Below, piece after piece: positions 60,738-64,000 of a stretch of DNA of 64,000 bases. The notes under the pieces are model-generated. The model was not told the origin of the DNA. It saw only the letters and a list, made by a program, of their open reading frames with translations, and searched no databases. Source of the DNA: Roseiarcus sp963741405. GTDB lineage: Bacteria > Pseudomonadota > Alphaproteobacteria > Rhizobiales > Beijerinckiaceae. The stretch spans positions 1 to 64,000 of the forward strand of contig CAVUHX010000007.1 of the NCBI GenBank assembly GCA_963741405.1, read 5' to 3'. The position numbers were made by a program, and so were the translations under genes. Position 1 is the first letter of the stretch. Every line of letters starts with the position of its first letter.

Positions 60738-63063
60738 ATGGAGATCTTGGCGTCGCTTTTGTCTGGCCTGAAGGCGGTTTGCAAGGCGTTTCCGGACCCT
60801 CGCAAGGGGCGGAGCGGCAATATTGCGATGGCGGATTTCGGTCTGTCGGCCTTCGCGATGTTTTTCATGCAGAGCGCGTCTTTTCTGTCCTTTCAGCGTA
60901 GGCTGGAGAAAGGTCAGGGACGGTCGAACTGCCAAACCCTTTTTGGCATCGAGAAGATCCCTTCCGACAATTATATCAGGGACATGCTCGACGGCGCGGA
61001 TCCTGCTCTTCTTTCGCCCTGCTTCGAGGACACGGAGCGTCTGCTGCTCGAACCGGCGATGCGCGAGGCTTTCGGCCGGCTGGGCGGCCGAGCGCTCGTG
61101 GCCCTCGACGGGACCGAGTATTTTTGCAGCCAGAGGATCGCCTGCCCGCATTGCCAGACGCGCAAGCGCAGCAACGGCAAGGTCGAAAGCTATCATTCCA
61201 TGCTGTGCGCGACGGTTGTCGCGCCGGGACATTCCAAGGTGGTCCCGCTCGCGCCGGAGTTCATCGTCAAACAGGACGGCGCCGAGAAGCAGGACTGCGA
61301 GCGCAACGCGGTCAAACGCTGGCTCATGCAGCACGGCGCGCGCCTGAAGCCCCTGCGACCGGTGTATCTGGGCGACGATCTGTTCGCCTGCCAGAGCGTG
61401 GTCGAGAGGCTCGCGGACAACGGCGACGATTTCATCTTCACCTGCAAGGAGACCTCGCACAAGGCGCTCTACGACTTCATCGATGGAGCCGAACTCACGC
61501 GTCATGAGGTCCAAGTCCGCAAAGGCAAGACGCGCCAGACGCATCGCTACCGGTTCGTCGAGAAGGTTCCGCTGCGCGACGGCAAGGACGCCGTGCTGGT
61601 CAACTGGATCGGCTTCGACAGCCTCAACGCCAAGGGCGCAGTCACATACAAGATGGCCTTCGTTACCTCGCTGCCGGTCGCCAAGAGCAACGTCGCCGAG
61701 ATCGCCGCTTGCGGCCGCGCAAGGTGGAAGATCGAGGTGAAAGTAAAAGACTTTAGAAGGGAATGCTGGCAGAAAAAGGAAGGCAAGAAGGTGATGGCTA
61801 AATAGAAGGAGGGAGTAGATGGAAATATAGGAAATGAACTGAGAAGCTTAGTGCTAGAAAAATATAATCAGGGAAAAGTAAAGGAGGCGAGATTGGTAAA
61901 GCTGCTGCGAGGGTAAGGCATAGTCATCTACAAGCGGCAGGTAGTTCGCCTGCTGATCGAAGGAAAGAAGAGCTAAATGGATGAAGAGAGAGAAGTGCTG
62001 AGAGAGGGCTAGAAAAACGAGGCATGGATAAAGGTAGACGACAAAGGGGCGAGACACAAGGAAAAGAACGGCTTCTGCACGCAGATCGGAAACGCGCAGT
62101 TAGACTGGTTCGGGAAAAGGGTAAAAAGAGAGGTCTAAACTAACTAGACTGTAGCGAGAAGGGCAAGGCGATAACGTCAACAATGACGAAGCTCTGGCCT
62201 ATATGCGCGAGAGCGCGCTCGCCGGACCGTAAACGCGAGCCTGAACGAGCAGGAGAATAGAGTCTACGCGGATCGGGCGGCCTGGAAAGCTCATATGGAG
62301 CGGCTAGGCGTAGACACAATGAAGGTAGATAGAGATAGAGTGCTGATAGACACAGAAGGCGCTCTGTGGGGCAGCGTCAAGGCGAATGGCTAGCTAGAGG
62401 ACACTGTGATAGACAGCGACGACGACGGCGAGTACAATGTAGGCGAGCATGGACTGTGCTGGGTAGATGCGGAACGTCTGGTACACAAACTAGACAATAC
62501 AAGGAAGAGAAACGAGAAGAAAAGAGATGCAACTGCGATATCAACTGGCTGTTCTACGGCAGTCTCAAAGCTAGGCGCCGCGATCATCACGGCGCGCAAG
62601 GCCACCTAGACGGCGCGGTCGATCGCAACTACGGCTGCAGGACCGGCTACGCCACCCTCGACCGGTAGCTCGCGCGCCTGCGGGCCAACAAGAGCGAATC
62701 GCTCAGGGTCCTCGAACGGCCCGACATCCCGCACAACACCAACGGATAAGAGAAAACGAAGGCTTCAACGTCCTGAAAAACAACGGCTACGAGCTTGAAC
62801 ACAATTTCGGGCACGGCGAGACCAATCTGGCCATGACGCTCGCCGCGCTCAACTTGCTCGCCTTCGCCTGGCATACGGTTCTCGACCTTCTCGAACCGCC
62901 CTGGCGAAAAGCGAGAGAGGCGGCGGAAAAGCGAACGAGCTTCTTTGCTCATCTTGCAACCCTGACCACCCTGGCGGTCTTCCCCGCCTGGTCCGATCTC
63001 CTCGAAGCCCTCGCCACCTTCATAATCCCACCCCACCTCCTCACAACCCAAAAAATCGAATAG
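60738..63063 (+). pseudogene. IS4-like transposase, split by insertion at the catalytic Glu
   Basis: The N-terminal part (60,738-61,736) includes Asp residues in VALDGTEYFCS and VYLGDDLFACQS and ends CGRARWKIE. The C-terminal part resumes at 62,755 with NEGFNVLKNNGYELEHNFGH and runs to KIE-stop at 63,063. Joining the halves restores WKIENEGFN, the expected third catalytic acidic motif. The 5' part is in frame 0 and the 3' part in another frame, so the gene is dead unless the segment is removed. Confidence 0.85.
61737..62757 (+). pseudogene. Fragment of a second transposase, heavily altered and purine-rich
   Basis: Despite many stops, the frame spells pieces of a transposase I recognise from memory: NELRSLVLEKY, KRQVVRLLIEGK, VDDKGARHKEKNGFCTQIGN, NDEALAYMRE, TEGALWGSVKANG, VGEHGLCWVDAERLVHKLD and RANKSESLRVLERPDIP. 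The expected continuation TNGSEND breaks off at the right junction. Differences from the expected codons are mostly C or T changed to A or G on this strand. Stops occur at 61,803, 61,914, 61,974, 62,010, 62,136 and later. Few indels are present. The family is probably IS66-like, but this is uncertain. Confidence 0.7.
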
Positions 63064-63096
63064 GACCCTCGCCACGGCCGACTTTTAGAATTGCTG

Positions 63097-63417
63097 GAGA
63101 TAGGCGATCAGGCTTGCATCAGCGGGCCGCGCCCGGCGTAGCGCCGCGAAATAAAGCGCATGATAGCCGAACAGGCCGCCGATCCCGACGAGCCACACCC
63201 GCCAGGGCTGCGCAAGCAGCGCCAGCCGGCCCTGGACGGCGGCGTAGGCAAGCCCGCAAACCCCACCGACCGCAAAAGTAAGCGCGGCCAGTTCGAACGG
63301 CGGCGCTTCGCCGGAAAGTGCTGTCAGGAGGGCGAGCCCGGACCACAGGATGATCGCCCCGAATCCGATCAAGGTGGCCGACAGCCGGGGACGCGCGGCG
63401 AGAGAAGAACGACTCAT
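63097..63417 (-). pseudogene. DMT (EamA) transporter, 5' part truncated by an IS
   Basis: From ATG 63417 the protein shows SATLIGFGAIILWSGLALLT, FELAALTFAVGGVCGLAYAA and LFGYHALYFAALRRARPADA, the first EamA repeat. At ASLIAYL the gene meets the IS inverted repeat, which adds QQF and a stop. About two thirds of the expected protein is missing and is not at the other side of the IS. Paralogous in family to the intact gene at 6,515. Confidence 0.85.
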
Positions 63418-63670
63418 CGCCCGCTGCTAGCAGGCCGTCCAAGCGATGGAAAGCGCGGCGGAATCGCCCGAATTGCGGAGCCAAAGCCGGAACAAAAAGT
63501 CATCCCGCGCGTCTGTATCGTCGACGGGGTCGTCCGGACCCAATCGACCGGGCAACGTTACGTGAACATTACGAAGCTTTCATGTTCGCGCCATGCGAAG
63601 GTTAGTCAGGAAGCGGCATTATACCGGGAAAGTGGTCGGGTGACGTCAATCGTCTGTGCGGGGTTTGGTG

Positions 63671-64000
63671 ATGCTTCCTGTCCGTTCTCGTTCTCTTCGT
63701 GCAGCACTCCTTGGGGCGGTCGCGGCTGCGGCGTTAGGCGGAGTTGCGTTCGAGAGGACGTTCGTTCCGGTTGACGCCGTTGCGGCGGGGCCGGCTTCTG
63801 CGCCGTCGGCGATTGCGCCGCAGCCGGCCGCAGGGCCGGCGTCCTTTGCCGACATCGTCGATCGGGTGAGGCCGGCCGTCGTATCGGTCAAGGTCAAGAT
63901 CACGGACGCCGACCCGACCGCCGACGAGGACTCCCAGGGTCTGCCGGACTTTCCGCAGAACAGCCCGTTCTATCATTTCTTCAGACATTTCGGACTGCCC
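63671..64000 (+). CDS. Do/HtrA-family serine protease, N-terminal part (runs off the window)
   Basis: 110 codons are visible from ATG 63671. A leader (MLPVRSRSLRAALLGAVAAA) is followed by an Ala/Pro-rich linker and SFADIVDRVRPAVVSVKVKI, the start of the DegP/DegQ protease domain. NSPFYHFFRHFGLP is the family loop before the catalytic region. Catalytic residues and PDZ domains would lie beyond the window. Confidence 0.85.
   Translation, partial: MLPVRSRSLRAALLGAVAAAALGGVAFERTFVPVDAVAAGPASAPSAIAPQPAAGPASFADIVDRVRPAVVSVKVKITDADPTADEDSQGLPDFPQNSPFYHFFRHFGLP

Larger units (their letters stand above)
60659..63096 (+). mobile_element. IS4-like (ISNCY-annotated type) insertion sequence with an internal foreign segment
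   Basis: Perfect 15-bp terminal inverted repeats bound it: CAGCAATTCTAAAAG at 60,659-60,673 and CTTTTAGAATTGCTG at 63,082-63,096. It carries one transposase gene, split by about 1,018 nt; without that segment the element would be about 1,420 nt. The right end lies precisely inside a DMT transporter gene. I see no target-site duplication, and the rest of the DMT gene is not found at the left end. Confidence 0.85.

Noticed and set aside
61737..62757. Diversity-generating retroelement variable region as explanation of the altered segment
   Set aside because: No reverse transcriptase, template repeat or accessory gene is present, and changes are not confined to positions that are adenine in a template; they affect C and T across 1 kb.

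Overview
The window is high-GC DNA from an alphaproteobacterium, most likely of the Hyphomicrobiales. The clearest pointer is the block bolA / J-domain protein / cobS / DUF29; the genus cannot be fixed from sequence alone. Tightly packed housekeeping and transport operons alternate with decayed stretches full of gene fragments, insertion-sequence (IS) remnants and short repeats.

Layout. 1-1,400: 5' half of a tRNA-Pro and a complete IS630-type IS with TA target duplication. 1.5-6.2 kb: five-gene branched-chain amino-acid-type ABC operon with overlapping starts and stops. 6.5-13 kb: a DMT exporter, a dinucleotide-binding protein, then aprM-aprB-aprA (APS reductase with membrane anchor, the sulfur-oxidiser arrangement) and a RibD-C/DHFR-like protein, followed by two back-to-back gene-end remnants. 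13.2-16 kb: PEP-CTERM protein, three tandem phage-tail-collar proteins and a DUF6916 protein. 17-22.6 kb: a four-gene operon for a 2-oxoacid:ferredoxin oxidoreductase (GltD-like iron-sulfur flavoprotein, KorA, KorB) plus an ornithine-cyclodeaminase-family enzyme; leuC is divergent. 24.5-30 kb: accessory strip with a DUF3300 protein, oxidoreductase and recombinase remnants, an AT-rich GmrSD-like restriction gene, a MITE-like element with an 11-bp flanking repeat, and a toxin-antitoxin pair whose toxin is frameshifted. 30-35 kb: arfB, SMP-30, Ivy lysozyme inhibitor, nitroreductase, flavin reductase and a cyclic-nucleotide-binding protein. 35.6-38.6 kb: a sugar (CUT2) ABC operon with a hairpin and a 64-nt tandem duplication. 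39-46 kb: phosphoesterase, NUDIX, YafK-type transpeptidase, bolA, J-domain, cobS. 46-47.8 kb: ubiV remnant and a second CUT2 locus whose permease is almost entirely deleted. 48.9-53.4 kb: RND efflux pump. 53.8-60.5 kb: PsiF-repeat protein, MFS transporter, tRNA-Leu(GAG), Sel1 protein, GlcG/HbpS-like protein and GMC oxidoreductase. 60.6-63.4 kb: an IS4-like element with perfect 15-bp inverted repeats that truncates a DMT transporter. 63.7 kb to the end: start of a Do/HtrA protease.

The most anomalous signal is inside that last IS. Its transposase is split at the expected catalytic Glu codon by about 1,018 nt of a second, unrelated transposase gene. The inserted fragment stays alignable, mostly in one frame, but has been changed mainly by pyrimidine-to-purine substitutions on the + strand, giving many stop codons and nine CTAG tetramers. 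It ends at an 8-nt sequence shared by the two transposases. A sequencing or assembly artefact must be excluded before giving it a biological meaning.

Functionally the intact genes suggest a metabolically versatile cell: reduced-sulfur oxidation through APS reductase, low-potential ferredoxin metabolism, and uptake of amino acids and sugars. The many truncated genes point to repeated deletion and rearrangement at mobile-element sites. Family assignments come from reading motifs and remembered family features; no database search was run.
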